This document shows positions 1 to 7,741 of a DNA stretch of 64,000 nucleotides, in pieces. The notes beneath the pieces were generated by a model. The model made no database searches, was not told the origin of the DNA, and worked only from the letters and a program-made list of their open reading frames with translations. The stretch lies in NCBI RefSeq assembly GCF_021404465.1, contig NZ_JABFTT010000010.1:62001-126000 (forward strand), read 5' to 3'. The stretch's first letter is position 1. Every line of letters starts with the position of its first letter. This DNA is from Billgrantia zhangzhouensis. GTDB lineage: Bacteria; Pseudomonadota; Gammaproteobacteria; Pseudomonadales; Halomonadaceae. The position numbers and the translations under genes were made by a program.

Positions 1-893
1 GCCTGCACGACCAGCTTGCCGGTCAGCTCGACGACCACAAGGTGCGGGTCGAGCGGCTGCACGCCTCACGTGAGCAGATCGAAGGCACCCTGGTGGAGCG
101 CCTCAGTTCGATCATCTCGGACGCCGCCGGCAACCTCGACATCCTCAAGCGCGTGGCCAAGAGCAGCGGCGAGGGCGGGGCCTTTTTCGAGGTCAAGGCC
201 TCGCTGATCGGCTCCGACCAGCTGCGCGACCTCATCGCCACGCTGCTGGCCGACATCGACGAGCACCAGGCCGCCATGCGCCGCCGCGCCGAACGCGACG
301 GCGGCATGGTCGACGGCGAGGCGCGCCGGCGCGACGATGACCTGCTACGCCAGATCCGCCGACGCATCTACCGCGGGCTGTTCCACGACGTGGCGATCCG
401 CCTCAAGCACGACGCCATCCGTCCTCACGGGAGGCTGTTCTCGCTCAACGAGGAGATGTCGGAGGGCCAGCGCGAGGCGGTATCGCTGATGTGGCTGGTC
501 AAGCTCTCCGAGTTCGCCATCGAACGCGAGCTACGCGAACTGCCGGGGCACCACCGCCGCCGCGCCCGCACCAGCCGCGAAAGCGTGATCCTGCTCGACG
601 GCCTGTTCTCCAAGCTCTCGCACCGCCGCCTGATCCAGGACTCGCTGGAGTCGCTGCGCAACACTCGCGGGCGCTTCCAGATGATCGGCCTGATCCACAA
701 CCCCAATTACGAGAACGACCCCGATATCTTCCCCACCTACCTGGTGGGCAGCGTGATCGGCGGCGCTCAGGGGCAGGGCGGCCACGTGATGGTGCGCGAC
801 GGCCGCATCGCCGCGCCGGAATCGCTCGGTCGCAGCACTGGCGAGGCCAGCCTGTTCGGTATCCACGTCAGCGAGCCGGCGACCCAGGAGTAA
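1..893 (+). CDS. SMC-like ATPase of a Wadjet-like system, C-terminal part (JetC-like)
   Basis: The frame is open from the first bases, so the gene starts left of the window and only about 297 C-terminal residues are visible. They hold the C-terminal half of an ABC/SMC-type ATPase head: a charged helical stretch, an ABC-signature-like MSEGQRE, a Walker B-like strand ESVILLDG, a D-loop-like FSKLSHRRL and an H-loop-like GLIHNP. The residue after the Walker B aspartate is glycine, where most SMC proteins have the catalytic glutamate. Only 3 bp separate its stop from a JetD-like nuclease, which matches the jetABCD order of Wadjet anti-plasmid systems. JetA and JetB would lie outside the window. 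The Wadjet assignment is inferred from the gene pair and motifs; the subtype cannot be decided here. Confidence 0.7.
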   Translation, partial: LHDQLAGQLDDHKVRVERLHASREQIEGTLVERLSSIISDAAGNLDILKRVAKSSGEGGAFFEVKASLIGSDQLRDLIATLLADIDEHQAAMRRRAERDGGMVDGEARRRDDDLLRQIRRRIYRGLFHDVAIRLKHDAIRPHGRLFSLNEEMSEGQREAVSLMWLVKLSEFAIERELRELPGHHRRRARTSRESVILLDGLFSKLSHRRLIQDSLESLRNTRGRFQMIGLIHNPNYENDPDIFPTYLVGSVIGGAQGQGGHVMVRDGRIAAPESLGRSTGEASLFGIHVSEPATQE

Positions 894-896
894 GCG

Positions 897-2003
897 ATGC
901 GCGATGCCGCTCTGATGCTGAGCGAGGCGGCCAGGGAAGCCCTGGCCTGGCTCGAAGGGGAGTGGCAGCGCGCCTATTCAGGGACCGGAAAAGGAAAAGG
1001 GTGGCGCTCATTCAACTTGGTCAAGCAGCTTCAACAGAAGGGCATCTGTCAGACGGAGCTGCACGCCTGGCAGGTGCTGGAGGAGTTGGGACGCTCTGAG
1101 CTCATCGATCTTCCGCCGGGTGTCCTGCTCTCGCCTCGCGCGAAGTTGCCGGTGAGGGTCGAGTTGGCGGCTGCGCGCAGGGAAATCCTGATAGCGGTAT
1201 CTCCTGCACTGGACCCTCGGCTGGAGTTGGAGCCTAGGCAGCACTCGGCGTGGCGGCGAGCACTGGAGGGGCCACTCGGTGGCTGGAGCATCAAGGATCA
1301 GCTAGCCCTGGCTGAGGGCCTCAGGCGGTTGGCCAACGATCTGCCGAGGGTCTACCAACTGAGCCCTTACGTGGCCAGCGCTCGCTATCTGTTGGGAAGT
1401 AGTAAGCTGCTTGAGGCGCTGCCCACTGAGCTGGTGCGCGCTTTCGGTATCGAGCCGGCCCGCTTCCAGGCCGCCGAGACCTGGCTGCTGGCAAGCGTGC
1501 CCGAGCATCCCGAGCGGCTCTTGCTGATCGAGAACGCGCAGAGTTTCAGCCAGGCCTGCCGCGTGGGGTGTGACAAGCGCCTGGCGTTGATCTGCACGTT
1601 CGGCTACGGCCTCTCTCTGGCCAACGCCTTGGAAAGTGGAGATCGGGTGCGGCTGGTCGGCCAGGGTACGGCGGGCGTCACCCTGGCTGACCTGCTGCGC
1701 CTGCCTTGCCCCACCTACTGGGGCGATCTCGACCCCGAGGGGCTGCGCATCTATCGGAGATTGCGTCACTTCCTGCCCGACCTGGCGCTTTCCGCTCTGT
1801 TTGGCCCCATGCTCGCTGCCTTGGAGGCGGGAACTTGTCACCCCCTCGATGCCTTGACCGGAAAGGCAGGACAGCGAGCCGCCGGGGGTTGGCCGCGCGG
1901 GCTCGATCAGGAGTGGCTGGCGGATAATCAGATTGAGCTGCTGGTGGGCAAGCCGCTCGAGCTGGACGAGCAGGAAGCGCTACTGTTCCGCCTGCAGGAG
2001 TGA
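897..2003 (+). CDS. jetD: JetD-like (DUF2220/Toprim-type) nuclease subunit of a Wadjet-like system
   Basis: This 368-residue protein resembles the DUF3322/DUF2220 family. The N-terminal half is helical and probably binds DNA. The C-terminal half carries a Toprim/topoisomerase-VI-like signature: an acidic residue in LLIENAQSF (E212), a glycine-rich FGYGLSLANAL segment, and YWGDLDPEGLRIYRRLR near residue 274 with the DxD pair. In known Wadjet systems JetABC extrudes DNA loops and JetD cuts small circular DNA. The ATG lies 3 bp after the preceding stop, indicating translational coupling. The next gene starts 40 bp downstream with its own ribosome binding site and looks unrelated. Family assignment is fairly secure; anti-plasmid activity is inferred. 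Confidence 0.75.
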   Translation: MRDAALMLSEAAREALAWLEGEWQRAYSGTGKGKGWRSFNLVKQLQQKGICQTELHAWQVLEELGRSELIDLPPGVLLSPRAKLPVRVELAAARREILIAVSPALDPRLELEPRQHSAWRRALEGPLGGWSIKDQLALAEGLRRLANDLPRVYQLSPYVASARYLLGSSKLLEALPTELVRAFGIEPARFQAAETWLLASVPEHPERLLLIENAQSFSQACRVGCDKRLALICTFGYGLSLANALESGDRVRLVGQGTAGVTLADLLRLPCPTYWGDLDPEGLRIYRRLRHFLPDLALSALFGPMLAALEAGTCHPLDALTGKAGQRAAGGWPRGLDQEWLADNQIELLVGKPLELDEQEALLFRLQE

Positions 2004-2043
2004 GCTGGGCGACCTTTCAACTAGCCAAGTTTCGGAGGAACCC

Positions 2044-2349
2044 ATGCACGTCATCATCGACCTCTGCGTCGTCCCGCTGGGGGTGGGCGTATCGGTCTCA
2101 CCGCAGGTCGCCGCCTGCCAGCGGGTGATCGAGGCCTCGGGCCTGGAGTACCACATGCACGCCTACGGCACCAACATCGAGGGGCCATGGGATGAGGTCA
2201 TGGCGGTGGTCAAGCGCTGCCACGAGGTGGTGCACGAGATGGGCGCGCCGCGTATCACCACCACCCTCAAGCTGGGCACCCGCACCGACCGCGAGCAGTC
2301 CATGGCCGACAAAGTGGAAAGCGTGCAGCACAAGCTGCGCAATGTGTGA
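2044..2349 (+). CDS. thiamine-binding-domain (MTH1187/YkoF-like) protein, copy 1
   Basis: This 101-residue protein belongs to the small ferredoxin-fold family called MTH1187 or thiamine_BP. Visible traits are the beta-strand start IIDLCVVPLGVG, the HAYGTNIEGPWDEVM segment and the KRCHEVVHEMGAPR helix and loop. The frame is open upstream into jetD, but the ATG at 2044 follows a GGAGG-type ribosome binding site at about 2033, so this start is preferred. A paralogue lies at 47219-47518 with the same HGTNIEGxWEEVM core. Family members have been reported to bind thiamine or related ligands; the physiological role is not established. No TPP riboswitch was seen upstream. Confidence 0.8.
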   Translation: MHVIIDLCVVPLGVGVSVSPQVAACQRVIEASGLEYHMHAYGTNIEGPWDEVMAVVKRCHEVVHEMGAPRITTTLKLGTRTDREQSMADKVESVQHKLRNV

Positions 2350-2379
2350 GTGTTTCCCTGGCCGTTCAGGCCGTGGCGT

Positions 2380-3315
2380 TTAGACGCTGGATAGCGGCGT
2401 TAGCCAGGCATCGCCCAGGCGCAGCAGGTGGTCGGTGAGGGCGTCGAGCACCTTCCCGCCCTGGCGCCAGTGGTGCCAATAGAGCGGTACGTCGATGACA
2501 TGGCCCGGCGACAGGTCGACCAGCCTTCCTTCGGCCAGGTGAGGGCCGGCGTCGATCTCCTGCAGGCGTCCTTCGCTCAACTCCCTCTCGGCCTGGCGCT
2601 CCGGCACCATGCCGTAGCCGAGCCCGGCCAGGGCCAGGCCGACGAAGCCTTCCGAGGAAGGGCAGAGATGGTGAGGGAAGGGCGGCTCGACGCCGTGCAT
2701 GGCCAGGTAGCGATGTTGCAGCCGATCGTCGGGGCCAAACACGATGGCCGGTGCCCGGCGCAGTGCCTCCGGCGTCACGCCCTCGGCGAAATGACGCGCC
2801 ACGAAGGCGGGGCTGGCCAGGGCACGATAACGCATGCTGCCCAGCGGGTAACTGCGCGCGCCTTGGACCGGCGTGGGCGAGTCGCAGATGCAGCCGGCTA
2901 CATCGCCGTCGCGCATGCGCTTGAGCGCCACCTCTTGATCCTCCACCACCAGATCGAACAGCACGGGGTGTTCTTCGCAGAAACGCCCGATGGCCTCCGG
3001 CCACCAGGTGGCCAGGCTGTCGGCGTTGATCGCCAGGCGCAGGCGTTGCTCACCACCTCCCAGTGCCGGTACCTCGTCCAGCAGGTCGCTCTCGAGCAGC
3101 CGCACCTGCTGGGCATGGTTGAGCAGCTTGCGACCCAAAGGCGTGGAGGCAAGACGTGGGCTGCGTACCAGTACCGGCTGCCCAAGTCGAGCTTCGAGCA
3201 GCTTGATGCGCTGGGATACCGCCGATTGTGTCAGGCCCAGGTGGCGAGCGGCGCGCTCGAAGCCGCCCTGATCGATCACTGCTATCAGCGCTTCGAGTAG
3301 CTTGTAATCAAGCAT
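2380..3315 (-). CDS. argP: LysR-family transcriptional regulator ArgP
   Basis: A 311-residue LysR-type regulator. The N-terminal winged helix (LEALIAVIDQGGFERAARHL, then LTQSAVSQRIKLLE) is followed by a linker and an effector-binding domain. ArgP (IciA) responds to lysine and arginine and activates the basic amino acid exporter gene argO, which lies here divergently 94 bp away, as in other gammaproteobacteria. Length and start agree with the family. The intergenic region between 3316 and 3409 should hold the shared control region; it is AT-richer than its surroundings. The assignment rests on sequence style plus the argO neighbour. Confidence 0.9.
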   Translation of the reverse strand: MLDYKLLEALIAVIDQGGFERAARHLGLTQSAVSQRIKLLEARLGQPVLVRSPRLASTPLGRKLLNHAQQVRLLESDLLDEVPALGGGEQRLRLAINADSLATWWPEAIGRFCEEHPVLFDLVVEDQEVALKRMRDGDVAGCICDSPTPVQGARSYPLGSMRYRALASPAFVARHFAEGVTPEALRRAPAIVFGPDDRLQHRYLAMHGVEPPFPHHLCPSSEGFVGLALAGLGYGMVPERQAERELSEGRLQEIDAGPHLAEGRLVDLSPGHVIDVPLYWHHWRQGGKVLDALTDHLLRLGDAWLTPLSSV

Positions 3316-3409
3316 TAGTAATTTTTATCCCCTAGTTGATTTATTCATTTCTCTTATCATTGTGGCGAGCTTAGCCTTGGCGGCATCGATTCGCCAGGGA
3401 GAAAGTGAG

Positions 3410-4018
3410 ATGTGGTTGTCATGGCTCAATGGGCTACTGATCTGCGCCGGGTTGATCGTGGCCATCGGTGCGCAGAATGCCTTTGTCCTGCAGCAGAGCC
3501 TGCGTCGTCAGCATGCCTGGATGGTGGCGGGTGTCTGTGCCCTGTGTGACTGGCTACTGGTGGGGCTCGGGGTGCTGGGGTTGGGGGTGCTGATCGCCCA
3601 GCAGGATGCGTTGATGGAAGCCGCTCGCTGGGCCGGTGCCGCCTTCCTGGCCTGGCAGGCGTGGCTGGCGTTTCGGCGGGTCCTTTCCGGTCAGGCATTG
3701 GCGGCGGGGGGCGGCAGGGTACAGTCGTGGCAGGCCGCCTTGACGGCGACGCTGGCCGTGACCTTGCTCAATCCCCAGGTCTATCTGGAAACCGTGGTGC
3801 TGCTCGGCGCCATCGGTGCGGTGCAGCCGAGCCCGCTGGGCTTCTTCATTGGTGCGGCAATGGCGTCGTTTGGCTGGTTCTTCGGCCTGGCGGCTGCGGC
3901 CGGGTGGTTGGCGCCCAGGCTGGCCAACCCACGGGTGTGGCGGGCCATCGACCTGGCGATCGGCATTATCCTGGCGTGGGTGGCGTGGAGGTTGGCCAGT
4001 GGCGCCATGATGCCTTAG
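3410..4018 (+). CDS. argO: LysE/ArgO-type basic amino acid exporter
   Basis: A 202-residue inner-membrane protein of the LysE superfamily, with about six hydrophobic segments and the typical N-terminus LLICAGLIVAIGAQNAFVLQQ in which the GAQNAF motif is diagnostic. It exports arginine and probably lysine or toxic analogues. A GTG start at 3362 is possible, but the ATG at 3410 follows a purine-rich site and gives the usual family length. It is divergent from argP. The stop codon touches the left end of a repeat that recurs upstream of perM at 34.9 kb. Confidence 0.9.
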   Translation: MWLSWLNGLLICAGLIVAIGAQNAFVLQQSLRRQHAWMVAGVCALCDWLLVGLGVLGLGVLIAQQDALMEAARWAGAAFLAWQAWLAFRRVLSGQALAAGGGRVQSWQAALTATLAVTLLNPQVYLETVVLLGAIGAVQPSPLGFFIGAAMASFGWFFGLAAAAGWLAPRLANPRVWRAIDLAIGIILAWVAWRLASGAMMP

Positions 4019-4072
4019 GGAAACGCTGCACAAATGCCTGCGCGAGCGGATCGCTGCGTTGCGTGGTGCAGG
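4019..4072. repeat. solo terminal repeat of a MITE-like element (family R1)
   Basis: About 50 bp directly after the argO stop match, in inverted orientation, the right end of the element at 34684-34915. Shared blocks include CTGCACAAATGCCTGCGCGAGCG and CTGCGTTGCG written in two parts, with only a few substitutions. The interior and opposite end of the element are not recognisable here, so this looks like a solo end or a decayed copy. No gene was found in 4019-4355; it holds this repeat, two TYR-box-like palindromes and a hairpin at 4280-4297. Confidence 0.65.
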
Positions 4073-4094
4073 TGCGCCAGCCCGGTCGGAATCC

Positions 4095-4112
4095 TGTAAA
4101 GCTGGCTTTACG
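4095..4112. promoter_or_regulatory. TyrR/PhhR-type TYR box (strong) upstream of hppD
   Basis: The palindrome TGTAAAGCTGGCTTTACG fits the TyrR/PhhR consensus TGTAAA-N6-TTTACA at 11 of 12 fixed positions. It lies 244 bp upstream of hppD, a tyrosine-catabolism gene of the kind controlled by PhhR in pseudomonads. Function is inferred from motif and context. Confidence 0.6.
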
Positions 4113-4166
4113 CTGTGTCAGGCTGACGCACCGCCCAGGAGGCCAGATGCAGGGCAGAAACCGAGC

Positions 4167-4184
4167 TGTAAGGTTTTCCTTACG
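4167..4184. promoter_or_regulatory. second TYR-box-like palindrome upstream of hppD
   Basis: TGTAAGGTTTTCCTTACG is a weaker match to TGTAAA-N6-TTTACA (9 of 12 fixed positions). Its start is 72 bp from the start of the stronger box, about seven helical turns, compatible with cooperative binding on one DNA face. Confidence 0.45.
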
Positions 4185-4355
4185 AATACGGGGTAAAGGG
4201 CCGATGGCGGGGCTCGATCGAGGTCCGCCCGGGGCGTTTCGGCAGGGGGGCGTGCGCACTAGTCTGGAAAACATTCATTCGGCACCGTGCGGTGCCGTGC
4301 CATGACTGCGCGACATCATCGATATAACAACGGCCAATCCCCCCTGGAGGTAACC

Positions 4356-5447
4356 ATGAACGCCCCTGCCAAGACCGTATCTCCCATCTCTCGGGACAAC
4401 CCCATCGGCACCGACGGCTTCGAGTTCGTCGAGTACAGCGCACCCACCGCCGAGGGCATTGAGGCGCTGCGTGCGCTGTTCAACCGCATGGGCTTCACCG
4501 AGACTCGCAAGCATCGCTCCAAGCAGGTTTTCCTGTTCCAGCAGGAGAACGTCAACTTCGTGCTCAACGCCGAGCCCGACAGCCATGCCGCCAAGTTCGC
4601 CGAAGTGCACGGCCCTTGCGCCTGCGCCATGGCCTGGAAGGTGGCCGACGCCAAACAGGCCTTCGAATATGCGCTGGCCCACGGTGCCGAAGCGGTGGAG
4701 AATCCGGTTGGCCCAGGTGAGGTAGGCATTCCCGCAGTGCGCGGCATCGGCGGTTCGTTGCTCTACTTCGTCGACAACAAGGTCGACAGCGAAGGGCGCA
4801 CCATCTACGACATCGACTTCGAGGCCATTTCCGGCCGTTCGCGCAACGATAATAGCGTGGGGCTCAAGGTGCTCGACCACCTGACCCACAACGTCGACCG
4901 TGGCCAGATGGACAAGTGGGCCGATTTCTATACCGAGATCGCCAACTTCCGCGAGAACCGCTACTTCGACATCAAGGGCAAGAAGACCGGCCTGCATTCC
5001 CGTGCCATGACTGCACCGTGCGGCAAGATGCACATCCCGATCAACGAGTCGGCCGATGATACCTCGCAGATCGCCGAGTTTCTCCGCGAGTACAACGGCG
5101 AAGGCATCCAGCATCTGGCCATGGCCACCGACGATATCTACGCCACGGTGCGCGCGCTACGTGCCAACGGCGTCACTTTCCTGTCCACGCCGGATACCTA
5201 CTACGAGAAGGTCGACTCGCGAGTGCCGAACCATGAGGAGAGCGTCGAGGACCTGCGCGAGCTGAGCCTGTTGATCGACGGAGGTCCGGATGAGGGCGTG
5301 CTGCTGCAGATCTTCACCGAGACCGTGATCGGGCCGATCTTCTTCGAGATCATTCAGCGCAAGGGTAACGACGGCTTCGGCGAGGGCAACTTCAAGGCCC
5401 TGTTCGAATCCATTGAGGAAGATCAGATGCGCCGCGGCGTACTCTAG
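4356..5447 (+). CDS. hppD: 4-hydroxyphenylpyruvate dioxygenase
   Basis: A 363-residue enzyme that converts 4-hydroxyphenylpyruvate to homogentisate in tyrosine degradation, using non-haem Fe(II). Two VOC-type halves are visible. The iron ligands read as His175 (LDHLTHNV), His253 (IQHLAMATDDI) and Glu331 (FFEIIQRKG), with spacing close to the known bacterial enzyme. The ATG at 4356 follows CTGGAGG with good spacing, so the longer upstream frame is not used. The gene appears monocistronic. Two TyrR/PhhR-like boxes upstream suggest aromatic-amino-acid control. No other homogentisate-pathway gene lies in the window. Confidence 0.95.
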   Translation: MNAPAKTVSPISRDNPIGTDGFEFVEYSAPTAEGIEALRALFNRMGFTETRKHRSKQVFLFQQENVNFVLNAEPDSHAAKFAEVHGPCACAMAWKVADAKQAFEYALAHGAEAVENPVGPGEVGIPAVRGIGGSLLYFVDNKVDSEGRTIYDIDFEAISGRSRNDNSVGLKVLDHLTHNVDRGQMDKWADFYTEIANFRENRYFDIKGKKTGLHSRAMTAPCGKMHIPINESADDTSQIAEFLREYNGEGIQHLAMATDDIYATVRALRANGVTFLSTPDTYYEKVDSRVPNHEESVEDLRELSLLIDGGPDEGVLLQIFTETVIGPIFFEIIQRKGNDGFGEGNFKALFESIEEDQMRRGVL

Positions 5448-5689
5448 GAAAGCATGCTTGATTGCTGCGCTCGGGCACTTGAGCAAAAGGACTGGCCGTC
5501 GGCGGTGCCGAGGCGGCGGCCAGCCTATCTGAGCTCGCGACATAAATCATGGCTTTCCTAATGATCTGTGCGAACCATTAGAATAAAAAGTCGCTCTGCT
5601 CCCATTTCCCAACAAAATCCTTCACAATGCCCGTCAATTTTCCTGGGTATTGGGTAGGTAGATAACAATTCCACTCCTTTGGTGACGTA

Positions 5690-7150
5690 ATGACGACCGA
5701 GCAACAACCCCGCGTCCAGTGGCTAGGCCGCTGGGGCTTCGTGCTGGCGGCGACGGGTTCCGCCGTTGGCCTGGGCAATATCTGGAAGTTCCCCTACATG
5801 ACCGGTGAGTACGGCGGCGGCGCTTTCGTGCTGGTTTACCTGGTCTGCATTCTGGCCGTGGGTGTGCCGGTCATGATGACCGAGATCGCCTTCGGCCGGC
5901 GTGGTCGTGGCAGTCCCATCGACGCGGTGCGTCGGGTGGTGACGGAGTCTGGCAGAAGCTCCGCCTGGTCAATATTGGGCTGGATGGCGATGCTGTGCGG
6001 CTTCATGATCCTGTCGTTCTACGTGGTGGTGGCCGGCTGGTCGTTTTCCTATCTGTGGAAGATGTTGAGCGGTGGTTTGAATGGCTCGGGTGTCGACGAT
6101 ATGGTGGCAATTTTCGTCGCCAACAACGAGAACCCGTTCAATCTCGGCTTCTGGAGTACCCTGGTGACGCTTGCCACCATGTTGATCGTCGGCAAGGGCG
6201 TTCAGGCGGGTATCGAGAAGAGCGTCAGTTGGATGATGCCGGGCATGGTCGTCATGCTGTTGATCCTGATCGGCTACGGCGTGTTCTCCGGCGGCTTCGG
6301 CGAGGCATGGCGTTTCCTGTTCTCGTTCAAGACCGGTAGCCTGTCGAGCGAGGGTATGCTGGCCGCGCTGGGCCATGCCTTCTTCACCCTGTCGCTGGCC
6401 TCAGGGGCCATTCTCACCTATGGCAGTTATCTGCCGGTGCGCTCCTCCATTGCGCGCACCACCTTTGGCGTCGCGATAGCCGACACCCTGGTGGCGCTGA
6501 TGGCGGGCCTGGCGATCTTCCCGGTGATCTTCGCCAACGGCATGAGCCCCGAGGGCGGCCCTGGGCTGCTGTTCATGAGCCTGCCGCTGGCGTTCCAGGC
6601 GATGCCGCTGGGCACGCTGTTCGGCATCCTGTTCTTCGTCATGCTGTCGATGGCGGCGCTGACCTCGTCGATCTCCATGGTCGAGGCCACCGTCTCGTGG
6701 CTGGTGGACAACAAGGGCATCACCCGGCGCACCGCGGCGTGGGGAACGGGGATCGTGCTGTGGCTGGTGAGCACCCTGGCGATGCTGTCGTTCAACCTGG
6801 GCGCCGACTGGACCCTGGCCGGCCGCCACTTCTTTGACTGGCTCGATTACCTCACCTCACGCTGGATGATGCCGCTCGGCGGCCTGGGCATGGTGTTGCT
6901 GGCCGGCTTCGTGCTCAAGAGCGAGAGCTTCCGCGAGGAGTTGGGCCTGGCGCCGTACTGGCATGCGTTGTGGTTGTTCATGGTGCGCTACGTGAGCCCG
7001 CTGGGCATCCTGGTGATCTTCGTCGATGCGCTGGGCATTGCGCGGCTGGAGTTCGGCGTCCACTGGCCCTGGCTGCTCGCCGTGCTGGCGGTGATCACCT
7101 TGATAGGCGAGCTGCTGAGCCCCAGGCTGCGGCGCACGCTGGCTAGCTGA
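5690..7150 (+). CDS. sodium-dependent transporter, NSS (neurotransmitter:sodium symporter) family
   Basis: A 486-residue polytopic inner-membrane protein of the LeuT/MhsT family. The first transmembrane helix has the signature GFVLAATGSAVGLGNIWKFP with the unwound GSAVGLGN Na+/substrate site, followed by the FVLVYLVCILAVGVPVMMTEIAFGR segment characteristic of TM2, here split by the reading limit. About 11-12 hydrophobic segments are visible. Such proteins import amino acids with Na+, consistent with a halophile. The substrate cannot be told from sequence; the hppD neighbour might suggest an aromatic amino acid, but this is speculation. Confidence 0.88.
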   Translation: MTTEQQPRVQWLGRWGFVLAATGSAVGLGNIWKFPYMTGEYGGGAFVLVYLVCILAVGVPVMMTEIAFGRRGRGSPIDAVRRVVTESGRSSAWSILGWMAMLCGFMILSFYVVVAGWSFSYLWKMLSGGLNGSGVDDMVAIFVANNENPFNLGFWSTLVTLATMLIVGKGVQAGIEKSVSWMMPGMVVMLLILIGYGVFSGGFGEAWRFLFSFKTGSLSSEGMLAALGHAFFTLSLASGAILTYGSYLPVRSSIARTTFGVAIADTLVALMAGLAIFPVIFANGMSPEGGPGLLFMSLPLAFQAMPLGTLFGILFFVMLSMAALTSSISMVEATVSWLVDNKGITRRTAAWGTGIVLWLVSTLAMLSFNLGADWTLAGRHFFDWLDYLTSRWMMPLGGLGMVLLAGFVLKSESFREELGLAPYWHALWLFMVRYVSPLGILVIFVDALGIARLEFGVHWPWLLAVLAVITLIGELLSPRLRRTLAS

Positions 7151-7156
7151 GCCATA

Positions 7157-7180
7157 GGCTTGCCCCGGCCGGGGCAAGCC
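7157..7180 (+). terminator. terminator-like perfect hairpin after the NSS transporter gene
   Basis: A 10-bp perfect stem (GGCTTGCCCC / GGGGCAAGCC) with a GGCC loop starts 6 bp after the stop codon. There is no clear U-tract after it, so it may be an inefficient terminator or an RNA-stabilising hairpin. Confidence 0.5.
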
Positions 7181-7229
7181 GTTAATGTCGGGCCGGGTCC
7201 GTTAGGGACGTTTCATCGAGATTGATAGG

Positions 7230-7664
7230 ATGCTCTCACGTACGGTTTGTGGTGCCGACCCGGTCGCACCTCGCTTGCTGCGAGGTGCATTGGCGCTTCT
7301 GATACTGCTCTTGATTGCCGGCTGTGCCGGACGCGATGGGGGCCGTGGCGAGCGGAGCTCGGCGCCATCCGGCTGGAATGGCGAGCAGGGGCAGGCTTCC
7401 TTTTATGCCGACCGCTATCATGGCCGGCGCACCGCCAGTGGCGAAACCCACGATCGCAATGCGCTGACCGCGGCGCATCGCAGCCTGCCATTCGGCACAC
7501 GCGTCCGGGTAACGCGGCTGGACAACGGTCGCGAGACGGTGGTGCGTATCAATGATCGCGGGCCTTTCGTGCGCGGTCGTGTCATCGATCTCTCGCGGCG
7601 TGCGGCCGAAGAACTCGGCATGCTCAGGCAGGGTGTGGCGGAGGTGAGGCTTTCGCCCGAGTGA
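7230..7664 (+). CDS. RlpA-like septal-ring lytic transglycosylase domain lipoprotein
   Basis: A 144-residue lipoprotein with a hydrophobic signal and the lipobox IAGC at about residues 31-34. The rest is a double-psi beta-barrel RlpA domain: [36 protein letters not shown] and [19 protein letters not shown] are typical. RlpA proteins cleave denuded peptidoglycan strands at the septum. The usual C-terminal SPOR domain is absent, so this is a short RlpA-family member rather than the canonical RlpA. It stands alone between the transporter and the sensor kinase. Confidence 0.85.
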   Translation: MLSRTVCGADPVAPRLLRGALALLILLLIAGCAGRDGGRGERSSAPSGWNGEQGQASFYADRYHGRRTASGETHDRNALTAAHRSLPFGTRVRVTRLDNGRETVVRINDRGPFVRGRVIDLSRRAAEELGMLRQGVAEVRLSPE

Positions 7665-7741
7665 GGCCCCGGCTGCTGGCGAGGTGTCTCGTCCCGTCAC
7701 TCATGCGACAATGACGCTTTCGCTAACGTCGAGCGCCCGTC

